The translations under genes were made by a program, and so were the position numbers. The notes below the pieces were generated by a model. It did not search any database. It saw nothing but the letters and a program-made list of their open reading frames with translations, and was not told the origin of the DNA. Source: Terripilifer sp031921685 (GTDB taxonomy: Bacteria; Pseudomonadota; Alphaproteobacteria; Rhizobiales; Beijerinckiaceae). From it: 64,000 nt of DNA. The stretch lies in contig NZ_JAPDHU010000004.1 in the NCBI RefSeq assembly GCF_031921685.1, positions 434,001 through 498,000 of the forward strand, written 5' to 3'. This document shows, piece after piece, positions 26,804 to 34,521 of the stretch (positions are counted from its first letter, which is position 1; each line of letters opens with the position of its first letter).

Positions 26804-27259
26804 TCAAGCCGGTGGCGGCAGAAAGTGGATGTTGTATTGTGCTGCCAAGGCGATGACTTCGTCGGGCTTCTGTTCCTTCATGTTGTGAATGGCCCAGAAC
26901 AGATCGTAAAGCCGTTGTGACGGCGTAACCCAGAACAGCGTTTTCGCCGTTTGTCCTGATTTGTTGAAAATGCCATGCGGCTTGCCGCGCGGCAGGCGTA
27001 CGGTGTCGCCGGGCGTCGCGAATGCATCGCGGCCATCCAGCATGAAGTCGAGACGTCCTTCGAGAATATAGAGATATTCGTCCTGGTCGGGGTGAATATG
27101 CGGCGGCACGAACGTGCCGTCCGGAAAGGTTGCATGCCAGGAGAAGGAATCCTGCGTGTAGGATTTCGGCACATAGGTCTGGCCGAGAATATGCCAGCGA
27201 ATATCCTGCAGACCATCGTTGGCGCGGGTGATGTCAGCGGTTTCAAGCGGGAACGTCAT
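26804..27259 (-). CDS. Cupin-domain protein
   Basis: This 151-residue single-domain cupin carries metal-binding motif 1 as PPHIHPDQDEYLYILEG (His, His, Glu) and motif 2 as PRGKPHGIFN (His). The fold fits dioxygenases and isomerases as well as non-enzymatic sensors. It converges on the response regulator (9-bp gap) and is divergent from the flavin monooxygenase at 27432, with 172 bp between. The pair may act on the same aromatic compound (inference). The substrate is unknown. Confidence 0.82.
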   Translation of the reverse strand: MTFPLETADITRANDGLQDIRWHILGQTYVPKSYTQDSFSWHATFPDGTFVPPHIHPDQDEYLYILEGRLDFMLDGRDAFATPGDTVRLPRGKPHGIFNKSGQTAKTLFWVTPSQRLYDLFWAIHNMKEQKPDEVIALAAQYNIHFLPPPA

Positions 27260-27431
27260 GGCCTGATCTCCTGTCGGCGGACCAAAAACCGAAATGAACG
27301 CGGCTCACCTGGCAAAGCCACATCAGCCACGAAAGTTTGTCAACCGAGGATCAGCACGTGCGGAATAGGGCGGTTGCCTTCCGTGCCGTCAGGGTTGATG
27401 GTGGCGATGAAAGCGAGCCAGGAGAGAGCCG

Positions 27432-28655
27432 ATGAAGGCCATCATCGTTGGCGGCGGGATCGGCGGTCTGACCACCGCATTGATGCTGCATGCGCGCGGT
27501 ATCGCCTGCGAAATCTATGAGCAATCCGAGAAAATCCAGGAACTTGGTGTTGGCATCAATACGTTGCCGCACGCAATCAAGGAACTCGCCGGTCTTGATC
27601 TGCTGGACCGCCTTGATGCGGTCGCCATTCGCACCGAGGAATTGTTTTACCTGACGCGTCACGGGCAACAGGTCTGGCATGAGAAGCGTGGCTTGAGCGC
27701 GGGTCATGACGTACCGCAGTTTTCAATCCATCGTGGTCGGCTGCAGGGCGTCATTCATGACGCGGTGATCGAGCGAGTGGGCGCCGCCGCCGTCCACACG
27801 GGCTGTCGGTTGGGCGCTTACCATCAAGACGAAGGCGGCGTGACGGCCTATTTCTTCAATCGCTCCGGTGTGCACGTGGCGAGTACGAAGGGAGATATTC
27901 TCATTGGTGCCGACGGCATCCATTCGAAGGTCCGTCAAACGCTGTTTCCGGAGGAAGGGCCGCCGTGCTGGAACGGTTTGATGCTTTGGCGCGGCGCGCA
28001 TGACTGGCCGGCGTTTCTCACCGGCCGCTCGATGATCATCGCGGGCGGCTTGAACGCCAAGGCTGTCATTTATCCGATCGCGAAAGGCGGCTCCGGGCAG
28101 CAACTCACCAATTGGGCGATCATGGCGCGGATCGGCGATGGCTCGAAACCGCCACCACGCCGCGAAGATTGGTCGCGTGTCGGCCTGCGCGAGGAGCTAC
28201 AGCCTTTCATCGACGGTTTCGCCATCCCGCAGGTTGATTTCGCCGCCTTAATCGACGCTACGCCGGAGTTTTGGGAATATCCCTGTTGCGATCGCGATCC
28301 CTTGCCCTATTGGTCAAGCGGTCGCGTCACTTTGCTCGGCGATGCCGCGCATCCGATGTATCCGGTCGGTTCCAACGGCGCTTCGCAGGCGATCCTCGAT
28401 GCACGGGCGCTGGGCGATGCTCTGGTGCGGGCAGAACATCCACGGCAGGCTTTGGTCGCCTACGAGACGCAGCGCGTACCCATGACTGCCGACATCGTGG
28501 CGTCCAACCGTCGCGGCGGTCCCGAGGGCGTGATCGATGTAGTCGAAGAGCTTGCGCCGAAAGGGTTTGACGACATCGATACCGTCTTGAGCTTCAAAGA
28601 CAGGGAAGCCATCGTCAGAGGCTATGCGGCGCGGGCTGGCTTCGCCGTGCGTTAG
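27432..28655 (+). CDS. FAD-dependent aromatic monooxygenase (salicylate hydroxylase-like)
   Basis: This 407-residue class A flavoprotein hydroxylase has the FAD GxGxxG motif at the N-terminus (IIVGGGIGGLTTALML), the GADGIHSKVR motif near residue 160 and GDAAHPMYPVGSNGASQAILDA near residue 304. These define the family of p-hydroxybenzoate and salicylate hydroxylases and related flavin oxidoreductases. SD-like AGGAGAG is upstream of ATG. It is divergent from the cupin gene, and its stop converges on the small GTPase gene (4-bp gap). The exact substrate is undetermined. Confidence 0.88.
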   Translation: MKAIIVGGGIGGLTTALMLHARGIACEIYEQSEKIQELGVGINTLPHAIKELAGLDLLDRLDAVAIRTEELFYLTRHGQQVWHEKRGLSAGHDVPQFSIHRGRLQGVIHDAVIERVGAAAVHTGCRLGAYHQDEGGVTAYFFNRSGVHVASTKGDILIGADGIHSKVRQTLFPEEGPPCWNGLMLWRGAHDWPAFLTGRSMIIAGGLNAKAVIYPIAKGGSGQQLTNWAIMARIGDGSKPPPRREDWSRVGLREELQPFIDGFAIPQVDFAALIDATPEFWEYPCCDRDPLPYWSSGRVTLLGDAAHPMYPVGSNGASQAILDARALGDALVRAEHPRQALVAYETQRVPMTADIVASNRRGGPEGVIDVVEELAPKGFDDIDTVLSFKDREAIVRGYAARAGFAVR

Positions 28656-28659
28656 GCAA

Positions 28660-29166
28660 TTATCGTTGCGCGCGCCGCCATAGATCCGTGCCGAGGCTCT
28701 GAAAGAGTTCGATAACACCGGCACCGGTCTTGGCGCTGGTCGCGAGCACCGATCCGTCGGCCAGGCCCGGTACGGTTGCGTCATCAACCTCCGGCGCAAG
28801 GTCGATCTTGTTGACGATGGCGCGGACAGGGCGGCCTGGAAAGCGTTCGTTGAAGGATGCGACGAGGCCGTTCATTTTCGTGACTGTGGTCGGACGCGTC
28901 GCGTCGCTGACGACGATGGCGCCCGATGCGCCGCCGATATAGGCGGTGTCGAAAATGCGCTGGCCGAATTCGCCATCCGTATCCCAGATGATCAGTTTCA
29001 CTGGGCAATTGTCGCACTCCGGCGAAAGCGTGAATTCGTAGGTCATGATGTCGACGCCGATCGTCGTCTTATAGTCGGCCTCGAAACGGCCAAATACCAT
29101 TCGCCGCGCCACGGACGATTTACCGACGCCGATATCTCCAAGCATCATGATTTTGGCGGTAATCAC
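28660..29166 (-). CDS. Rab/Ras-like small GTPase
   Basis: This 168-residue GTPase is strikingly similar to eukaryotic Rab proteins: P-loop GDIGVGKSS (10-18), switch I YKTTIGVDI with Thr35, switch II WDTDGEF (61-67), NKID (119-122) and TSAK (143-146). The catalytic Gln of the WDTAGQ motif is Glu66, which suggests slow hydrolysis or a need for a partner. A Cys51-x-x-Cys54 pair interrupts the interswitch hairpin. There is no C-terminal Cys for prenylation. GTG is the start, with AGGTGAG overlapping the upstream stop. It is the last gene of a three-gene operon with an OmpA-domain protein and a coiled-coil protein, and probably a cytoplasmic switch acting on that membrane protein. Confidence 0.9.
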   Translation of the reverse strand: MITAKIMMLGDIGVGKSSVARRMVFGRFEADYKTTIGVDIMTYEFTLSPECDNCPVKLIIWDTDGEFGQRIFDTAYIGGASGAIVVSDATRPTTVTKMNGLVASFNERFPGRPVRAIVNKIDLAPEVDDATVPGLADGSVLATSAKTGAGVIELFQSLGTDLWRRAQR

Positions 29167-29173
29167 GCGGCGC

Positions 29174-30949
29174 TCACCTAGCTTCGTCGCTGGCGTTCAG
29201 CATTTCGAAGGAAACGCGCCGGTCCTGATCCTGCGCTTTGTCCGCTGCGATCGGGCTATAGGCACGCGACGCCAGGATCAACTGGCGCGAGGGAATGCCC
29301 GCTTGCTGGAAGAGTTTCGCGACAAACTCGGCCCGCTCCCGCGCGATGCGCCGGTTGATCGCAACCGTTCCCGTCTGATCGGCGTAGCCGACGACGCGAA
29401 GGCCGAGCCCTGTCTCGCGCAGGATCGGCGCGATTGCCGCGATGACATTGGCGGCATTCGGATCGTCCGTGGTCGCTTCACCTGTGTGGAAGAAGACCGC
29501 TCGGCCGGCGATGGCGGCAAACAGCCGGGCACGCGGCGTATTGAGCTGTGCCTTGATTGCCTCCAGCTCCTTGTCGGTCGCCGCGCTGGTGGTGGCCAGT
29601 CGCTGCGAGATCGACTGGCTGGTCTGGCTGGCGTTGCGGCTGGCTTCCTGCACAGTCGCTTGCACATCCGCCAGTTGCTTCTGCAGCGCGGCGATACGTT
29701 CGTCCGCTTTCACGCCTTCAGCCCGCAGGTGTTCGATCGTATTCTGACGTTGTTCGGACTGCGCCAGCGTGGTGACGGTCTGCACGTTAGTCGTCAGCTT
29801 GTAACTCGGCGCGGCGGCTTGCACGGCTTCAGCCAGTGTCTTCGTCGCCTGGGAATCATTGGAGAGGCCGCGCAGCGACATCGTGCCGGATGCGTGATCG
29901 AAAGTGAGATCGATCGGGAAAGCGCTTAATTGCGGCGTGCGAGCGATATTGTCTTCGAAAGCCGTTCGCGCGCCGCGTTCGATATTCCAATGCATCACCG
30001 AACGCATGCCAAAAAACAGCAGCAAAGCGCCGATCGCCGCCGCCAGAACCCAGAAGCCGAAGCCATTCCTGCGGGGTGTCGACGGGTCGTCGTGGAGAAT
30101 GCTCAACGCGACCTGTTCAACCTGGCGGCCGGTCGTCGGCTCGCCCAGCCGCAGTTCATTCAGGTAGCGCACGAAGGCGGCATCGGCCTCGCGCTCATCG
30201 GCGGGGCTCATGACGCCCGTGACTTCGCCGGCGATGATAAAATTCGGCGACGCCCGCATGATGATCTGGCTGACACCGAGATCAAGCGTGCGCAACTCGC
30301 CATGCTGCGCTTCGAAGACGCTGGAAGCGAATTCGGTAATGGCCGCGATCAGACCGCTGACCAGGTCGGCATTCTGCATCTGGACGGGATCGCGCGCCCA
30401 GCTTCCCACTAGGACGCCGCTTTTGCGCTCCAGCAGCAGCAAGCGGCGCAGCATGGGGCGCGCCGTTTCAGCCAGCGCGATTTCACTGATCGGCCGCCCG
30501 CTCGTCCAGGATTTGAGCCGCCAGCGCCATTGGCGCGCGGACAGCATCGTGTCGATACGTTGATTGATCGAAGCGACAAGTTCGCGGAAGGCGTTCGCCA
30601 CCGCCGCCGACACCAGCCGGCCGGTGATCGGATAGAGCGCCTCGACCATCATGTCGCGCGAATTGCGGATTTCCGATTGAATCGCGGCGACGACGACCGG
30701 CGCGATCGCTTGCGCCAATTCGCGATGACGCGCCACTTCGGCACGCCGAAGGGCTTCGACCAGAACATCCGCTGTTGCTTGTTCGAGCCGATCGGGCGAG
30801 CCAACTCGGCGATCGATACGCTCGTAGCCTTGCTCCAGCCGGTCGAGCCGGTTGGTTTCCGGCTCCAGCAGCAAGGCTTTCAGGCGTGCCAAATCACCCG
30901 TTTCGGGGTGTCCGTTCGCGCCTGCGTTAGCTGGACTTTCTTGAGGCAC
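29174..30949 (-). CDS. Inner-membrane protein with roadblock/longin-like, BON-like and OmpA domains
   Basis: Starting from GTG at 30949 (AGGAA upstream) this is 591 residues; ATG at 30994 is possible. Order: a short LLLEPETNRLDRLEQ motif (about 25-40), a helical region, a cytoplasmic segment (about 168-245) whose pattern (LLLLERKSGVLVG, SGLIAAITEFASSVF, LDLGVSQIIM) resembles roadblock/longin folds, one membrane helix (297-315), a BON-like stretch (330-395), a periplasmic coiled coil (400-470) and a C-terminal OmpA domain (480-585, GYADQTG and RAEFV for peptidoglycan). Roadblock/longin proteins are known partners of small GTPases (for example MglB with MglA), and a small GTPase is encoded next, 7 bp away. 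The domain calls in the cytoplasmic part are inference. Confidence 0.8.
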   Translation of the reverse strand: MPQESPANAGANGHPETGDLARLKALLLEPETNRLDRLEQGYERIDRRVGSPDRLEQATADVLVEALRRAEVARHRELAQAIAPVVVAAIQSEIRNSRDMMVEALYPITGRLVSAAVANAFRELVASINQRIDTMLSARQWRWRLKSWTSGRPISEIALAETARPMLRRLLLLERKSGVLVGSWARDPVQMQNADLVSGLIAAITEFASSVFEAQHGELRTLDLGVSQIIMRASPNFIIAGEVTGVMSPADEREADAAFVRYLNELRLGEPTTGRQVEQVALSILHDDPSTPRRNGFGFWVLAAAIGALLLFFGMRSVMHWNIERGARTAFEDNIARTPQLSAFPIDLTFDHASGTMSLRGLSNDSQATKTLAEAVQAAAPSYKLTTNVQTVTTLAQSEQRQNTIEHLRAEGVKADERIAALQKQLADVQATVQEASRNASQTSQSISQRLATTSAATDKELEAIKAQLNTPRARLFAAIAGRAVFFHTGEATTDDPNAANVIAAIAPILRETGLGLRVVGYADQTGTVAINRRIARERAEFVAKLFQQAGIPSRQLILASRAYSPIAADKAQDQDRRVSFEMLNASDEAR

Positions 30950-31262
30950 TGAGGTTCCTGACGGTAGCGCCCAGGTCGGTGATCGCCTTGCCAATATCGT
31001 CGATCGTGCTCAGGCGACGCTCTTCCGTGTCGCGTTGCAATTCATCGAGCCGTGTCTCGATCTGCTGCAAGCGCGCCAGAATTTCGGCGTGAAGCGCATC
31101 GACCTTCGCTTCTAACTTGCCGTCGAGCTGAGTGAGCCGCTGGTCGATGCCGCGGTTGCTCTCGCCAAACAGCAGTTCACGAACCTGGTCGATCGTCGTG
31201 GGAGCAGGTGCAGCGGCGCCGCCGTTCAACGCCTCGCCCTGAGCCTCTTTTCTCACCGCCAT
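30927..31262 (-). CDS. Small coiled-coil protein of the GTPase operon
   Basis: This 111-residue protein has a flexible Ala/Pro-rich start and then heptad-rich helix from about residue 24 to 100 (IDQVRELLFGESNRGIDQRL onward). The LLFGESNRGID segment resembles the LLLEPETNRLD segment at the start of the next gene product, which hints at a shared docking motif. ATG at 31262 has GGAGG 5 nt upstream. It overlaps the OmpA-domain gene by about 23 bp, so the two are translationally linked. It has no signal peptide or membrane helix. The function is unknown; a cytoplasmic adaptor is the simplest guess. Confidence 0.75.
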   Translation of the reverse strand: MAVRKEAQGEALNGGAAAPAPTTIDQVRELLFGESNRGIDQRLTQLDGKLEAKVDALHAEILARLQQIETRLDELQRDTEERRLSTIDDIGKAITDLGATVRNLSASRKSS

Positions 31263-31603
31263 ACCGCCTCCGAACTCAAATCAATAGCGCGCGTGCGCGA
31301 CGCCGAGATGATGGGCGGCCAAACATCACCACCCATCCCTCAAAGTTATTTTATCCAGGTGAGAAAAGTCATGTTTTTATTCCCCAAGCAATGGCTTTTT
31401 GCGGCCATACACGTCGTTTGTCATTGTTTTTAACCGAACTTCCATTGCTGAAGCGGGGGCTGCTCCGTCTTTTACTCGTGCAAGGATGATGAAATCATTG
31501 TTGAATCTTAAGGGAATAAGGCTCTCTGATTAGGGCTTGCACGCGTGACGGCTGACGTGACACATGCAGGCCACCAACAACGATATAAAGGGGAGAGGAA
31601 CGC
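31263..31603. other. 341-bp divergent intergenic region, AT-richer than its surroundings
   Basis: No gene is supported here. The region contains the presumptive promoters of the GTPase operon (minus) and of a Bug-type binding protein (plus). A small dyad ATGAT-GAA-ATCAT lies at 31486-31498. I see no clear terminator or longer repeat. Confidence 0.4.
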
Positions 31604-32629
31604 ATGGGCGTAGCGACAGCATTGGCGAAATCTCGCTGGTGGCCAGCGGTCGTCGTTTCGTTCTTGGCCTCGCCGGTCATCGCGCAGGACGTGCCAGCGG
31701 GGCGCCCGCTCGATATGTACATCGGCTATGCGGCCGGTGGCGGCTATGATGCCTATGGCCGGCTGGTCGCACGCTTCCTGGGTGATTTCCTGCCCGGCAA
31801 GCCGAAGCTTATTCCAAAGAACATGCCCGGCGGCGGCGGGCGGGTCCTGGCGGGTTTCATCTACAATGCGGCTCCGCGCGACGGCTCCGCGCTCGCCATG
31901 GCCGATCAGTCCCTGGTTCTGCAGCAAGCCATTGGCGATCCGACCATTCTCTTCGACACGACGAAGCTCAATTGGATCGGCAATCCGGCGGCCGACAACA
32001 ACACCATCGCGGTCTGGCACGGTACGGGGGTGAAGACTTTCGAGGATGCGAGGCGGCGCGAGGTCGTCATTGGCGCGACGGGCCCGAACACGTCGTCGCA
32101 GATGGCGCAGCTCACCAACGCGCTGCTTGGCACCAAATTCAAAATCGTCACCGGCTATCCTGGCGGCAACGACATCAACCTCGCCATGGAAAACGGCGAG
32201 GTCGGCGGTCGCGCCAGCGCGCCCTGGGCGACATGGAAGGCGACACGCCCCGATTGGGTACGTGACGGCAAAATCGTCGTCATCGCGCAGATCGGCCTGA
32301 GCCGGGCTCCCGATCTACCAGACGTTCCCTTGCTGACCGATCTCGCCGGCAACGACGGAGACCGCGCCGTCGTCAAGCTCGTCTCGGCACCAGCGACCAT
32401 CGGGCGCCCGGTGTTCACCGCGCCTGGCGTGCCGGCGCCTGTCGTGGCGACGTTGCGCAAGGCTTTCACGGCGATGGTGCAGGACAAAGTCTTTAACGAG
32501 GAAGCGGCTCGCGAAAAGCTCGACATCAATCCTGTGTCCGGCGAAGAATTACAAAAGATTGTCGACGATCTGGTCGCGACACCAAAGCCGGTCGCCGACC
32601 GTCTCGCCACCATCTTCAAGTCGCAATGA
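31604..32629 (+). CDS. Bug/TctC-family solute-binding protein linked to an MmgE/PrpD gene
   Basis: This 341-residue periplasmic protein has a signal peptide (VVVSFLASPVIAQ) and a Bug-type fold (YIGYAAGGGYDAYGRLVARF, PKNMPGGGGR, TGYPGGNDINLA). Relative to the other two Bug proteins the N-terminal motif is divergent, with GYAAGGGYD replacing the usual FxAGGxxD. AAGGGGAGAGG precedes ATG. Its stop overlaps the start of the MmgE/PrpD gene (ATGA), so the two are co-translated. It lacks neighbouring TctAB genes. The ligand is probably a carboxylate related to the substrate of the next enzyme. Confidence 0.88.
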   Translation: MGVATALAKSRWWPAVVVSFLASPVIAQDVPAGRPLDMYIGYAAGGGYDAYGRLVARFLGDFLPGKPKLIPKNMPGGGGRVLAGFIYNAAPRDGSALAMADQSLVLQQAIGDPTILFDTTKLNWIGNPAADNNTIAVWHGTGVKTFEDARRREVVIGATGPNTSSQMAQLTNALLGTKFKIVTGYPGGNDINLAMENGEVGGRASAPWATWKATRPDWVRDGKIVVIAQIGLSRAPDLPDVPLLTDLAGNDGDRAVVKLVSAPATIGRPVFTAPGVPAPVVATLRKAFTAMVQDKVFNEEAAREKLDINPVSGEELQKIVDDLVATPKPVADRLATIFKSQ

Positions 32630-33990
32630 TGGGTCGGCGTGTGGTGTCTCCCATTTCCGACAATCTGTTGCGCCGCCTTGCTGCTTTTGGCGAAGCCTGT
32701 CGCCACCGGCCATTGAGCGAACCTGAAACCGAGGCCATGGTCACGCGCCTCATCGATGCCATGGCCTGCGCCGTGATCGCTACGGGCAGCGCCGAATTTG
32801 CGCACCTGAAAGCCGCGTTTTCCGATGCCCAGCAGCCGTGCCACATCATCGGCGGCGGGCAGGCCTCGCTCGAACATGCGGCCTTTCTGAACAGCTTCCT
32901 CATACGCCAGCAGGATTGGAACGACACTTATATCGGCCGCAACGGCGGTCATCCGTCCGATCTGATCGGTGGTGTGCTGGCCGCCGGTGAGTATACGGGG
33001 AAATCCGGCGCCGAAGTGTTGCGCGCCATGGCCATTGGCCAGCATGTCATGCTCGATCTTTGCGACACGGGTGACCTCCTGGCGCGTGGCTGGGACCCCT
33101 CGACCTATCTCGGCATCGCCTCGGCGGTGGCTGTCGGTGTCGCGCTTGATCTGAGCGAAGCGCAGCTTGCTCAGGCAATTTCCATGACGGTGGTGTCAGG
33201 CAACATTCTGATGGGACGCACCGGCAAAGTGTCGTCCTGGAAGGCTTTGTCGTCGGCCGCCGCCGTGCGCAACAGCCTGTTCTACGGCGTGCTGGCCAAG
33301 AACAATATGACGGCGCCTGATCCCGTCTTCGAGGGACCTTACGGTTTCACGCGTCATATCTCGGGCGATCTCGATCTGGAACTGAATACGCGACGGGATC
33401 GGACCGGTGACAGCCATCTCAAGCTTTATCCCGCCGTCTACCACGCCCAAGGCCCCATCGAAGCGGCGATGAAGATTCATCGGCGCATGATCGAGGCGTT
33501 CGGCGAGACGTTGTTGCCGACGATCGAAAGCGCGCATCTCGATATTTATGAGTTCGCTTTACGCTACGCCGCCGATGCGCCGGACAAATGGGCTCCTGAG
33601 AACGTCGAGACCGCCGATCACAGCCTGCCGTTTCTGAGCGCCCATGTCCTTATGACGGGCGAATACGGGCCGGGCAGCATCGAGCGGACTTTGCATGATC
33701 CTAATGTGCGAGCTCTGGCCAAGAAGGTCACGGTGCGTGCTTCGCCTGATTTCAGCCAAGTCTGGCCGAAACAAACGGCGTCACGGCTTACCGTTGTCGC
33801 GGCGGGTCGGACATTCAGCGAGGAGATCGCTGCGATTATAGGTCATCCAATACGGCCGATGAGCCGGGAGACCGTGCTGGAGAAGTTCATGACCTGCGCT
33901 GGCGAGCCTTCGCGGGCAAAGCACTGGGCCGACTGTCTACTTGAATTTCCGCGCCTGGCATCGATCGCAGAGGCCGTAACCGGCCCCTGA
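32626..33990 (+). CDS. MmgE/PrpD family dehydratase/isomerase-like protein
   Basis: This 454-residue protein belongs to the family of 2-methylcitrate dehydratase (PrpD), cis-aconitate decarboxylase and iminodisuccinate epimerase. The N-terminal helical domain has the DWNDTYIGRNGGHPSD segment near residue 100 where PrpD proteins carry their conserved D-D/H stretch, and KAYPAxxHAQGPIEA-like sequence occurs near residue 265 (KLYPAVYHAQ). No prpB or prpC lies near. Co-translation with a Bug binding protein suggests catabolism of an imported organic acid. Its stop and the stop of the opposite-strand rfbC gene abut in a TGATCA. Confidence 0.85.
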   Translation: MMGRRVVSPISDNLLRRLAAFGEACRHRPLSEPETEAMVTRLIDAMACAVIATGSAEFAHLKAAFSDAQQPCHIIGGGQASLEHAAFLNSFLIRQQDWNDTYIGRNGGHPSDLIGGVLAAGEYTGKSGAEVLRAMAIGQHVMLDLCDTGDLLARGWDPSTYLGIASAVAVGVALDLSEAQLAQAISMTVVSGNILMGRTGKVSSWKALSSAAAVRNSLFYGVLAKNNMTAPDPVFEGPYGFTRHISGDLDLELNTRRDRTGDSHLKLYPAVYHAQGPIEAAMKIHRRMIEAFGETLLPTIESAHLDIYEFALRYAADAPDKWAPENVETADHSLPFLSAHVLMTGEYGPGSIERTLHDPNVRALAKKVTVRASPDFSQVWPKQTASRLTVVAAGRTFSEEIAAIIGHPIRPMSRETVLEKFMTCAGEPSRAKHWADCLLEFPRLASIAEAVTGP

Positions 33991-34521
33991 TCAGCGGACG
34001 AAAGCCGGCCAGTTCAGGTCTTGCGCGCCGATCACGGCGGGCTCAGCCGGCCAGTCGATGGCGAGCGTTGGATCGTCATAGCGCAAGCCGCGTGCCTGGC
34101 CGGGCACGTAAGGGCGACCCATCTGGTAGAGAACGTTCGAGCCGGGCTCCAGCGTCAGGAAGCCATGCGCGAGCCCTTCGGCGATGAACAGCGCATCGCC
34201 ACGTTCCGCCGACAGTTCGAACGCCACCCATTGACCATAGGTGGCGCTGTCGCGGCGCAGATCGACGGCCACGTCATAAATCGCCCCCGTCATCGGCCGC
34301 ACCACTTTCGCTTCCGCGTAGGGCGCATCCTGATAGTGCAACCCGCGCAACGTGTGGCGGGAGGCATTGTGCGACAGATTGATTTGCGTTGACGTGAAAC
34401 CGATGCCGGCGGCGGAAAATTCTTCCGGGCAATAGATGCGGGCGAAAAAGCCGCGCTCGTCCTCGTGCGGTTCGAGCGTGATCAAGGTGACCCCGGCGAT
34501 TTTCGTCGCGGCAAAGCGCAT
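33991..34521 (-). CDS. rfbC: dTDP-4-dehydrorhamnose 3,5-epimerase-like sugar epimerase
   Basis: This 176-residue cupin-fold epimerase has the RmlC motifs DERGFFARIYCPEEF (residues 19-33), HTLRGLHYQDAPYAEAKVV with the catalytic His, DVAVDLRRDSATYG, and the EGLAHGFLTL segment. ATG at 34521 shares one base with the stop of the methyltransferase gene. It is the last gene of a four-gene CDP-sugar operon, so its substrate is more likely a CDP-4-keto-6-deoxyhexose than the dTDP sugar of rhamnose synthesis. Confidence 0.88.
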   Translation of the reverse strand: MRFAATKIAGVTLITLEPHEDERGFFARIYCPEEFSAAGIGFTSTQINLSHNASRHTLRGLHYQDAPYAEAKVVRPMTGAIYDVAVDLRRDSATYGQWVAFELSAERGDALFIAEGLAHGFLTLEPGSNVLYQMGRPYVPGQARGLRYDDPTLAIDWPAEPAVIGAQDLNWPAFVR

